A stretch of 64,000 nucleotides of DNA, taken from NCBI RefSeq assembly GCF_038811545.1, contig NZ_CP133319.1, positions 930,001-994,000 on the forward strand, in the 5' to 3' direction. The DNA is from Rhodoligotrophos sp. CJ14. GTDB lineage: Bacteria; Pseudomonadota; Alphaproteobacteria; Rhizobiales; Im1. The notes under the pieces are model-generated. The model was not told the DNA's origin and searched no databases. It saw only the letters and a list, made by a program, of their open reading frames with translations. Of this stretch, positions 43,625 to 51,275 are shown piece by piece. The position numbers were made by a program, and so were the translations under genes. Every line of letters starts with the position of its first letter. Within the stretch, counting starts at the first letter, position 1.

Positions 43625-44578
43625 ATGGTGACAAGACGCACGCTCATTGCGGCTCTGCTTTCCGCCCCCCTTCTCGCCACTGTCCCATGGCCGGTCTCCG
43701 CCGAGGACGCACCGTTAAAAGTCGTGGCGAGCTTCTCGATCCTGGGCGACATGGCCAAGGAGATTGGCGGGACACACATTGAGGTGAAGACTTTGGTTGG
43801 CCCCGATGGCGATGCCCATGTCTATGAGCCGAGCCCCGCCGATGCCAAGGCGCTGGGCGAGGCAAAGCTGCTGATCGCCAATGGCCTCAATTTCGAACCC
43901 TGGTTGCCGCGCTTGGTCAAATCTTCGGGCTTCAAGGGCATTGAGGTTTTGGCCTCCGAGGGGGTTGCACCGCGCGAATTCTCCATGGCGGCCGACAGCG
44001 CCGACCATCATGACCATGATGAGACAAGCCATGACCATGATCACGGCTCCAACGACCCCCATGCTTGGCAGGACCTTGCCAATGGCGTGATCTACGTCAA
44101 GAACATCGCCGCAGCCCTCGCCAAGGCCGATCCCGACCACGCCGATCTCTATCGCAGCAACGCATCGCGCTATATGGCCGAACTCGAGACGCTCAACGCC
44201 AAACTCAAGGCGCAGTTTGCAGCAATCCCCGAAGCCGACCGGAAAGTCGTAACCTCTCATGATGCCTTCGGCTATTTCGGTAAGGCTTATGGCATAACCT
44301 TCCTCGCGCCGGCCGGCATGTCGACCGAGGCTGAGGCGTCCGCAGCCGACATCGCGCGCATCATCGATCAGATCCGCAGCGATCATATCAAGGCCGTCTT
44401 CGTTGAAAACATCACCAACACGCGCCTTATCGACCAGATCACGCGCGAGACGGGCGCGCGTGTCGGTGGCGCGCTGTTCTCCGATGCGCTATCCGCGGCT
44501 GATGGCCCTGCCCCAACTTACGTCAAGATGTTCGAATACAACGCCGCGGAATTGATCAAGGCGCTCGCCGGCAGCTGA
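43625..44578 (+). CDS. Periplasmic zinc-binding protein (AztC/ZnuA type)
   Basis: A 317-residue cluster A-I solute-binding protein. A signal peptide (about 1-28, cleaved near VSAED) is followed by VVASFSILGDMAKEIGG, GDAHVYEPSPADAKAL with the first metal His, and a His/Asp-rich flexible loop (HHDHDETSHDHDH) near 123-135. NDPHAWQDL carries the second His and the DAFGYFGKAYG region the third. This is the zinc-specific layout. GAGGAG precedes ATG 43625. The frame's upstream part (from 43535) overlaps the permease and is not used. Confidence 0.95.
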   Translation: MVTRRTLIAALLSAPLLATVPWPVSAEDAPLKVVASFSILGDMAKEIGGTHIEVKTLVGPDGDAHVYEPSPADAKALGEAKLLIANGLNFEPWLPRLVKSSGFKGIEVLASEGVAPREFSMAADSADHHDHDETSHDHDHGSNDPHAWQDLANGVIYVKNIAAALAKADPDHADLYRSNASRYMAELETLNAKLKAQFAAIPEADRKVVTSHDAFGYFGKAYGITFLAPAGMSTEAEASAADIARIIDQIRSDHIKAVFVENITNTRLIDQITRETGARVGGALFSDALSAADGPAPTYVKMFEYNAAELIKALAGS

Positions 44579-44590
44579 CGCAAGGATCAC

Positions 44591-45655
44591 ATGACCCGCT
44601 TCATCTCGGCTCTCTGTCTGCTGATATCTCTCCTTCTGGTCGGCCCTGCCCCGGCCAAGGCCAGCACCAGCGCTGCATCCCAGCATGTGGCTCAACTGGT
44701 GCCACCTCCCCAGATGAGCAAAGGATCGCCCTCAGGACAGCTCGGGCTTTGGCAGAGGACCGAGATCTGGCTGCGCACCACCCAGCAGAAATTCTACAGG
44801 CAGCTCACGCAATCACTGAAGGACCTGCGCGAGCATGGCAGCCTCGCCGCCGGCTGGAGCCTTGCGGTGGTGAGCTTCCTCTATGGCATCTTTCATGCGG
44901 CGGGTCCCGGTCACGGGAAGGCGGTGATCTCCGCCTATCTCCTTGCCAATGAGCGGCAGTTGAAGCGTGGGGTTGAGCTCGCCTTCCTGAGTTCGCTCTT
45001 CCAGGCCCTCTCGGCGATCATTCTCGTGAGCGCTCTCTTGCTGCTGACCAGGACCGTCTTCGGGTCCGCGCGCCTGATGGGCTATTACATGGAGCTTGCA
45101 AGCTATCTCCTGATCACGGGTATGGGCGCTGTGATGCTTCTGCGCGCGGTCAAGGGGGTGATGCCGCTGCCGCAGCCGGCGTTAGCCGGCGCGGTGATTG
45201 GCGGTGATCAGACGCACAGCCACTACCACAGTCATCACGGCCATGCTCATGATCATGGACCCGATTGTGGCTGCGGCCACCATCATCTGCCCACGCCCGC
45301 CGAAACCGATGGAGACTGGTCGCTCGGACGCGCCCTTGCCATCAGCCTGGCCGTCGGCGTCCGTCCCTGCTCAGGCGCGCTGATCGTGCTCATCTTCGCC
45401 AGCACGACCGGCATCTATCTCGCCGGCATCGGCGCGACATTCGCGATGGCGCTGGGCACGGCCATGACGGTGTCCGCCATCGCCGTGGTGGCGGTGACTT
45501 CGCGTGGCCTTGCCCTTCGCTTATCTCGAGGCTCTGACAGGATCTATCAACGGCTCACCGCGATGCTCGCCATTCTCGGAGGGCTCGCGCTGATCGCGAT
45601 CGGCGCGATCCTGTTTCATGTCACGGTCACGACACCGGCCAATCCGCTGCTGTAG
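44591..45655 (+). CDS. NicO-type nickel/cobalt (possibly zinc) transporter
   Basis: A 354-residue membrane protein with an N-terminal signal peptide (about 1-25), a helix region, and the family motifs FHAAGPGHGKAVISAYLLA near 105 and SLAVGVRPCSGALIVLIFA near 262. Between them is a His/Cys-rich loop (HSHYHSHHGHAHDHG, CGCGHHH). NicO/RcnA-like proteins move Ni or Co, but this one lies 12 bases after the zinc-binding protein in the same operon, so zinc handling is likely (inference). Confidence 0.88.
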   Translation: MTRFISALCLLISLLLVGPAPAKASTSAASQHVAQLVPPPQMSKGSPSGQLGLWQRTEIWLRTTQQKFYRQLTQSLKDLREHGSLAAGWSLAVVSFLYGIFHAAGPGHGKAVISAYLLANERQLKRGVELAFLSSLFQALSAIILVSALLLLTRTVFGSARLMGYYMELASYLLITGMGAVMLLRAVKGVMPLPQPALAGAVIGGDQTHSHYHSHHGHAHDHGPDCGCGHHHLPTPAETDGDWSLGRALAISLAVGVRPCSGALIVLIFASTTGIYLAGIGATFAMALGTAMTVSAIAVVAVTSRGLALRLSRGSDRIYQRLTAMLAILGGLALIAIGAILFHVTVTTPANPLL

Positions 45656-45699
45656 CAGTCGCCGGTCAAAAGAGCGTCAAGGAAGGAGCCTCAAGGGCG

Positions 45700-46068
45700 T
45701 CACGCGGCCTTACTCTCATCCACGCGCCCATCATACCGGCGCCGTGCCGCCTCGATATGGTGTTGATTGTCCTGCGCCCATTGCGTCAAGGCCCCGACTG
45801 GCTTGAGCAGGTCTTCACCAAGCGGTGTAAGCGCATAATCCACCCGGGGCGGAATGGTCGGATAGATCGTGCGGCTCACCAGCCCGTCCCTCTCGAGGCC
45901 GCGCAGGGTGAGGGTGAGCATCCGTTGAGAGATCCCGCCGATCCTGCGCCGCAGCTCATTGAAGCGCTGCGGACCGCCCCCCAGCATCACCACGACCAGC
46001 ACTGACCACTTATCACCGACACGGTTGAGAACGTCGCTGATCGCGCGGCACGACTCGGGAAGATGCAT
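45700..46068 (-). CDS. HxlR family transcriptional regulator
   Basis: A ~122-residue winged-helix regulator: CRAISDVLNRVGDKWSVLVVVML at the start, RFNELRRRIGGISQRMLTLTLRGLERDGLV as the DNA-reading part (shown in part), and the wing PPRVDYALTPLGEDLL. Start options are ATG 46068, GTG 46083 or TTG 46086; AGGT lies suitably for the longer ones. It converges with the NicO gene. No obvious target gene is adjacent. Confidence 0.9.
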   Translation of the reverse strand: MHLPESCRAISDVLNRVGDKWSVLVVVMLGGGPQRFNELRRRIGGISQRMLTLTLRGLERDGLVSRTIYPTIPPRVDYALTPLGEDLLKPVGALTQWAQDNQHHIEAARRRYDGRVDESKAA

Positions 46069-46255
46069 GGTTCTGCGTGTCACCAAGAGATTACCTGGGC
46101 GGTTGAAAGATAGTTCCCTATTTAGCTCAAGTCACTCAAGGATACCAGCGCTTCACCAGCCTCAGAATTGAGGAATGCGAGACGTCAATCGAAGGTGCGA
46201 ACAGCCGATCGAACTGAGGCGCCATATGTATCCACATAGCACCTCACAGTCGTTC

Positions 46256-46336
46256 TTAGAACGACACCACGCCAAACAGCATCAACAGGATCACCAATCC
46301 AAGAGGAACACCCAGCCACCAAAGCAGAATAGGCAT
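46256..46336 (-). CDS. Very small hydrophobic membrane protein (26 aa)
   Basis: ATG at 46334-46336 and TAA at 46256-46258 give 26 residues, MPILLWWLGVPLGLVILLML then FGVVSF: one membrane helix with an aromatic WW near the N-terminus. A GGAGAG ribosome site lies 3 bases before the ATG. Short MPxLLWWLGxPL proteins are seen in many alphaproteobacteria (from memory), function unknown. It sits alone in the gap between the AlkX-like gene and the HxlR gene. Confidence 0.7.
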   Translation of the reverse strand: MPILLWWLGVPLGLVILLMLFGVVSF

Positions 46337-46410
46337 TTTTCTCTCCATTTTCATAATGTTCTTCGAAGATTTAAATGCACATTATGGGATAAAGTTCCTG
46401 ATCAACATGA

Positions 46411-47643
46411 TCAGAGCGATGCATGTGCCCGGGACACGAGAGCACTGAGACCGCCCCTATCCTCGATGATCACCTCGGCAAGGCCGAGCCAGCTCGCCAG
46501 GCTGCGCAATTCCTGCGCAACCGCTGCCGCCATGACGCCCTGATCCGTATGGGGCTCGGCGTGAATGGCAAGCATCCTGAGTGCGCCGATCGCGCGGTCA
46601 GCCTTGAGGTCCACCCGGCCAACCAAGCGCTCACCAAGCAGAACCGGCAACACGTAATAGCCGTGAACCCGCTTATGGGCCGGCGTATAGATCTCCAGTC
46701 GATAATGGAAATCGAAGAGCCGCTGGGTCCGGTCACGCTCCCAGACGAGCGAGTCGAACGGGCTGAGCAGCGCCTGCGCCGCGATCCGGCGGGGCGACCG
46801 CGCCTCTGCGTGAAGGAAGGCGAGAGGACGCCAGCCCTCGATTGTCACGGGTATCAGGATGCCATCCTCGACGAGATCGCTGATCGCCTGGCGGGCCGGT
46901 GCGACATCCAGCCGGAAATAGTCGCGCAGGTCCCGCTCACCCCCGACCCCGAGCGCCCGCCCTGCAATATTGATCAGCGCGCGATGCGCATCGGGCAGGG
47001 AGGGGGAAGGTTGGGCTAGAATATCTGCCGGGATGACCCGTTCCGTAAGATCATAGACGCGCTCGAATCCGCGCCGAAAGGCTGTCGTGACGGAACCTGC
47101 CCAGAACAGGAATTCGAGCGCCTTCTTCCCGTCGCTCCATCCCCACCAGCCGCCCTCCCCGCGCGTTCCGTTCGAAAGCTCACCGGCACTCAATGGCCCT
47201 CGCGCGGCAACCTCTGCCCTTACCTCTTCGATATAGGTGCGGCGTTCGGCAGCAAAGCGGGCCAGTCCGCCATAGACGCCCTCACCTCGTGCGGCCGCTT
47301 CCATTCGCCAGCGGAGAAGTGGATGGAATTGGAGTGGGATGAGCGAGGCCTCATGCCCCCAATATTCGAACAGCTTGCGCTTGCGGCCATAGGCCAGTCT
47401 GTCGAGCAGGTCGGAGGGATAGGAGCCGAGCCTCGAGAAGGCCGGAAGATAATGTGACCGCACCAGGACATTGACACTGTCGATCTGGATGAGGCCGAGC
47501 CCGTCAATCAGTCGGGCAAGGACTTGTGCGCTTGGCGGGCTCTTGGGCCGTGGACGCGCAAAACCTTGCGCGGCGAGTGCGATTCGCCGCGCCTGCGCGA
47601 TGCTCAAACTGTCTATAGCGGTGATGGAACCCGGTTTCAGCAT
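46411..47643 (-). CDS. Winged-helix DNA glycosylase, AlkX/YcaQ type (HTH_42)
   Basis: A 410-residue protein of the HTH_42 family. The diagnostic LGLIQIDSVNVLVRSHYL near residues 49-66 has Gln-Ile-Asp, the QxD motif of AlkX/YcaQ (AlkZ has QxQ). YWGHEASLIPL follows, then a SPFDSLVWERDRTQRLFDF C-terminal block and HKRVHGYYVLPVLLGERLVG (shown in part). E. coli YcaQ unhooks interstrand crosslinks and excises alkylated bases. The residues present suggest activity. The frame is long and clean. Confidence 0.9.
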   Translation of the reverse strand: MLKPGSITAIDSLSIAQARRIALAAQGFARPRPKSPPSAQVLARLIDGLGLIQIDSVNVLVRSHYLPAFSRLGSYPSDLLDRLAYGRKRKLFEYWGHEASLIPLQFHPLLRWRMEAAARGEGVYGGLARFAAERRTYIEEVRAEVAARGPLSAGELSNGTRGEGGWWGWSDGKKALEFLFWAGSVTTAFRRGFERVYDLTERVIPADILAQPSPSLPDAHRALINIAGRALGVGGERDLRDYFRLDVAPARQAISDLVEDGILIPVTIEGWRPLAFLHAEARSPRRIAAQALLSPFDSLVWERDRTQRLFDFHYRLEIYTPAHKRVHGYYVLPVLLGERLVGRVDLKADRAIGALRMLAIHAEPHTDQGVMAAAVAQELRSLASWLGLAEVIIEDRGGLSALVSRAHASL

Positions 47644-47690
47644 GGACAGGGACCAGCATTACCGATCCCCGTCAACCGTCAAGCCGAGAT

Positions 47691-48170
47691 TTACTGAGCC
47701 GGATGGAGCGTGAGCGAGGTGATGCCAGCGGCGACATTCAGACCGGTCTGGGCCTGAACGCTGACCGGCTGCAGAGCGATCGACTGCCCGGATCCGCCGA
47801 TGAGCACATTGGCGCCGAGCCCGACCCCGGCAGTTGCCTGTCCCGACACACCGCTATAGCGGCCGGCAAGGGCCCCAGGTCCGGGATTGCTGGTGGGCGC
47901 GAACACGCCCCAGGCGATGATCGATTCACCGGTAAAGCCAAGGTCGACACCAAACTTGTCGATCGAGCCCGTATAGACCTCCCGGTAGCCAGGTCCGTCG
48001 AAAGTGCAGGTCAATGCTTTGGATGAGCCGAAGATGAAGCCGGCACCGCCTGCAACGTTGCAGGTGAGCATTCCGCTCTCAACGCGGTTTTGCGCCTCGG
48101 CACCCTGCCCGGTAAAAAGCACCGGCAGAGCGAGTACAGCGGCAAGGGTTGCTTTCCGGATCATGGTCAT
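47691..48170 (-). CDS. DUF992 family exported protein
   Basis: A 159-residue secreted protein with a signal peptide (about 1-26, ending AEAQ) and the DUF992 body: ESGMLTCNVAGGAGFIFGSSK, CTFDGPGYREVYTGSIDKFG, and GVGLGANVLIGGSGQSIAL. Two Cys (residues ~37 and ~55) may form a disulfide. The family is almost limited to Hyphomicrobiales relatives and has no known function. GGAG lies 9 bases before ATG 48170. Confidence 0.92.
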   Translation of the reverse strand: MTMIRKATLAAVLALPVLFTGQGAEAQNRVESGMLTCNVAGGAGFIFGSSKALTCTFDGPGYREVYTGSIDKFGVDLGFTGESIIAWGVFAPTSNPGPGALAGRYSGVSGQATAGVGLGANVLIGGSGQSIALQPVSVQAQTGLNVAAGITSLTLHPAQ

Positions 48171-48394
48171 CAGTTAACTCCAGTAACGAAGCGATCGCGG
48201 CAGGACCACCGCGACGGCGGGATCAATACGCCTAAGCTTGAATAAGGTCCACCTCTTCGACACTTAAACGTTTCGGGGACGAAAAGGTTGCGCCAAATGC
48301 GGTTAACAACCTGTACGCCGGCCGGTATGGACAGGCAGGTTGCCCGGCTGCTAACTCAACGAAGCCTGGGTGATTTGCATCCGGCTTAAACTGG

Positions 48395-51064
48395 GTGGAG
48401 GCAGCCACGCGTACCGAAACACCACCAATGATCAGGCTGGCGGACTATCGAGAGCCTGACTTCTTCATCGACGAGGTCTGGTTGGATGTGAGGCTCCATC
48501 CGACGGACACTCATGTTCGGTCGCGCTTAGCGATCCGGCCCAATCCTGTCATGGGCGAAGCGCCGCTCGAACTCGACGGCGAGAAGCTCACGCTGCATGC
48601 GGTTTCTATTGACGGCGAGGCTTTGTCGCCAACCGACTACACCCTCAATCCGGAACGTCTGATCATCCATAAGCCTCCCCGGCAACCCTTCACGTTGGAG
48701 GTGGAGACGACCTGCGATCCGGAGGCCAATACCGAACTCTCCGGCCTCTATCGCTCGAACGGCATATACTGCACGCAATGCGAGGCCGAGGGCTTTCGCA
48801 GGATCACCTATTTCATCGATCGGCCTGATATTCTTGCCACGTTCACAACCCGCATCGAGGCCGAACAGGCCGATGCCCCCGTGCTTCTCTCAAATGGCAA
48901 TCCGGTCGAAGCAGCTCTTTTGGAGAATGGCCGGCCTTTTGCCGTCTGGCATGATCCTTATCCCAAACCCTGCTACTTGTTCGCCCTCGTCGCCGGCACG
49001 CTCGCCCATGTCGAAGATCACTTCACGACCGCCTCAGGCCGTGAGGTGATCCTGCGCATCTATGTGGAGCCCGGCAAGGAGGATCGCTGCGCCTGGGCCA
49101 TGGACAGCCTGAAGCGCGCCATGCGCTGGGACGAAGAGGCGTTCGGCCGCGAATACGACCTCGACATGTTCATGATCGTCGCCGTCCCCGATTTCAACAT
49201 GGGCGCGATGGAGAACAAGGGCCTCAACATCTTCAATGACAAATACATTCTCGCCCGGCCGGACACGGCGACCGATGCCGACTATGCGCATATTGAGAGC
49301 ATCATCGCCCACGAATATTTCCACAACTGGACCGGCAACCGCGTCACCTGCCGCGACTGGTTTCAGCTTTGCCTCAAAGAAGGCCTGACTGTCTTTCGCG
49401 ACCAGGAATTCACAACCGCGACCCGCTCCGGCATCGCCAAGCGGATCGCCGATGTGCGCCTGCTGCGCAGCCAGCAATTTCCGGAGGATGCGGGCCCCTT
49501 AGCTCACCCGGTCCGGCCGTCGCAATATATGGAGATCAACAACTTCTATACCGCGACCGTTTACGAGAAGGGGGCTGAGATCATCCGAATGCTGCGCGCA
49601 CTGATCGGCCGAGACGCCTTCCGCAGCGGCATGGATCTCTACTTCGCCCGCCATGATGGCCAGGCTGCGACCGTCGAGCAGTTTCTCGCCTGCATGGCCG
49701 ATGCGTCGGGCCGCGATCTCGGTCAGTTTCAGAGGTGGTACGAGCAGGCCGGCACCCCTGAGGTGACCATTGCCACGGCCTATGATCCGGCGGCGCGGAC
49801 GTTCACGATCAACGCCGGCCAGGCAACCCGTCCGACACCGGACCAATCGGTGAAGCAGCCCCTGGTGATCCCCCTCGCTCTGGGCCTCGTTGATGCAAGC
49901 GGTGGCGATATGCCGTTGCGCACGGCTTCCGGCACGAACACGCCGAACCTGCTTGAGCTTAGCGAGCCCGCGCAAAGCTGGACCTTTATCGATATTGACG
50001 AGCGCCCGGTCCCTTCCCTCAATCGCGGCTTCTCCGCCCCCATACGCCTGAAGACCGATCTTTCAGACGCTGATTGGCTGTTCCTGATGGGGCATGACCC
50101 GGATCCCTTCAATCGGTGGGAAGCCGGCCAGATCTATGCCAAGCGGCTGCTCCTGTCCTTAACCCAAGCCTGTGTGGAGGGCCGGCGGCTATGGGATGCG
50201 TCGGATTATTCTGAGGCTTTGCGGTCAAGTCTGCGCGCCTCTTCCCTGACCGCACAGCTCAAGGCGGAACTTCTCAATCTTCCCAGCGAGCCTGATCTTG
50301 CAAGCGAGATCGGAAGGAATGTCGAGCCGGTCGCCATCCATGCCGCACGCCAGCATCTCGCGGCCTATCTCGGCCGCACCCTCAGGGAGGATCTGGAGGA
50401 GGCCTACCAAACGGGCGCCGTGCCAGGGCCATACACCCCCGATCCAGACAGCGCTGGCCGTCGCAGCCTGCGTGCCGCTGCCTTGACCCTGCTTGCCGCC
50501 GGTAATCGCGATGAGGGTGCAAGGCTCGCCCTTGATCAGTTCCGCGCCGGCAGCAACATGACTGAGATATTCTCGGGGCTGGCCGTTCTGGCTCGGCTGG
50601 ATTGCCTGCAACGCGATGAGGCTCTGGCCGAGTTCTATGAGCGCGCGAAAGGTGACCATCTCCTTGTGGATAAGTGGCTGAGCTTGCATGCGCTCGGCCC
50701 CTTTCCCTCGACCATTGCGCGGGTACGCCGGCTTATGGAGCATCCGGCATTCTCTCTGCGCAAGCCGAACAAGGTCCGCGCTTTGATCGGCACATTTGCG
50801 GCTGCGAACCCGGTGGCCTTCAACGACCGCTCGGGCCAGGGCTACCAGCTGCTGGCCGACATTCTCGTGGCGCTCGATCCCATCAATCCGCAGGTTGCCG
50901 CACGTATCGCCGGCAATTTCAAGAGCTGGCGCATGCTGGAGCCCAACCGGCAGCGCCTTGCGGGCAGTGAGATCGACCGCGTGCGCTCATCCAGCAATCT
51001 CTCCCGCGATCTGACTGAAATCCTATCGATGATTGCAAGTAACCCCTTGCCTGCTATGGATTAA
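48395..51064 (+). CDS. pepN: Aminopeptidase N (M1 zinc peptidase)
   Basis: An 889-residue peptidase removing N-terminal residues in peptide turnover. The exopeptidase motif GAMENKGLNIF and the zinc motif HEYFHNWTGNRVTC (HEXXH with the second Glu in LKEGLTVFRDQEF) are intact. The DUF3458 middle and C-terminal helical domains are complete. The family usually begins ~8-12 residues before the IRLADYREPDF block, so the GTG at 48395 is kept; ATG 48428 is the alternative. No clear Shine-Dalgarno precedes either. Confidence 0.95.
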   Translation: MEAATRTETPPMIRLADYREPDFFIDEVWLDVRLHPTDTHVRSRLAIRPNPVMGEAPLELDGEKLTLHAVSIDGEALSPTDYTLNPERLIIHKPPRQPFTLEVETTCDPEANTELSGLYRSNGIYCTQCEAEGFRRITYFIDRPDILATFTTRIEAEQADAPVLLSNGNPVEAALLENGRPFAVWHDPYPKPCYLFALVAGTLAHVEDHFTTASGREVILRIYVEPGKEDRCAWAMDSLKRAMRWDEEAFGREYDLDMFMIVAVPDFNMGAMENKGLNIFNDKYILARPDTATDADYAHIESIIAHEYFHNWTGNRVTCRDWFQLCLKEGLTVFRDQEFTTATRSGIAKRIADVRLLRSQQFPEDAGPLAHPVRPSQYMEINNFYTATVYEKGAEIIRMLRALIGRDAFRSGMDLYFARHDGQAATVEQFLACMADASGRDLGQFQRWYEQAGTPEVTIATAYDPAARTFTINAGQATRPTPDQSVKQPLVIPLALGLVDASGGDMPLRTASGTNTPNLLELSEPAQSWTFIDIDERPVPSLNRGFSAPIRLKTDLSDADWLFLMGHDPDPFNRWEAGQIYAKRLLLSLTQACVEGRRLWDASDYSEALRSSLRASSLTAQLKAELLNLPSEPDLASEIGRNVEPVAIHAARQHLAAYLGRTLREDLEEAYQTGAVPGPYTPDPDSAGRRSLRAAALTLLAAGNRDEGARLALDQFRAGSNMTEIFSGLAVLARLDCLQRDEALAEFYERAKGDHLLVDKWLSLHALGPFPSTIARVRRLMEHPAFSLRKPNKVRALIGTFAAANPVAFNDRSGQGYQLLADILVALDPINPQVAARIAGNFKSWRMLEPNRQRLAGSEIDRVRSSSNLSRDLTEILSMIASNPLPAMD

Positions 51065-51247
51065 TTAACCTATGCGTGTATAATGTTCGCCTACCATCCG
51101 TTGTAGCACCCCCCTCCAATCACCAGATCCCTCGGGCGAGCCTGGACCATCGCCATACCCCAATGAGGCCCTGTGTCGGCCGGGAGGGACGATCCTGTCT
51201 TGAGTAGCATGCTGTCTGTGCACCAATACTGGACAAATCAGCGCCCG

Positions 51248-51275
51248 TTCGAATCAATAAGGGATCTGATTCGAA
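51248..51275 (+). repeat. Perfect inverted repeat ending at the kinase start codon
   Basis: TTCGAATCA (51248-51256) and TGATTCGAA (51267-51275) pair over 9 bases. The 10-base loop contains AAGGGA, the only Shine-Dalgarno-like sequence before the GTG at 51276. The last arm base touches the start codon. It could hide the ribosome site in RNA or be a DNA operator. Confidence 0.5.

Noticed and set aside
43980-44050. Short CAT/GAC-rich repeats as a tandem repeat element
   Set aside because: They encode the His/Asp metal loop of the zinc-binding protein and are explained by coding function.
45220-45295. CAC/CAT-rich run in the NicO gene as a repeat array
   Set aside because: It encodes the His-rich loop between membrane segments, typical of this family.
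46380-46420. EcfG-type GGAAC...GTT promoter before the 26-aa gene
   Set aside because: GGAAC is present on the minus strand but no GTT lies 16-17 bases downstream.
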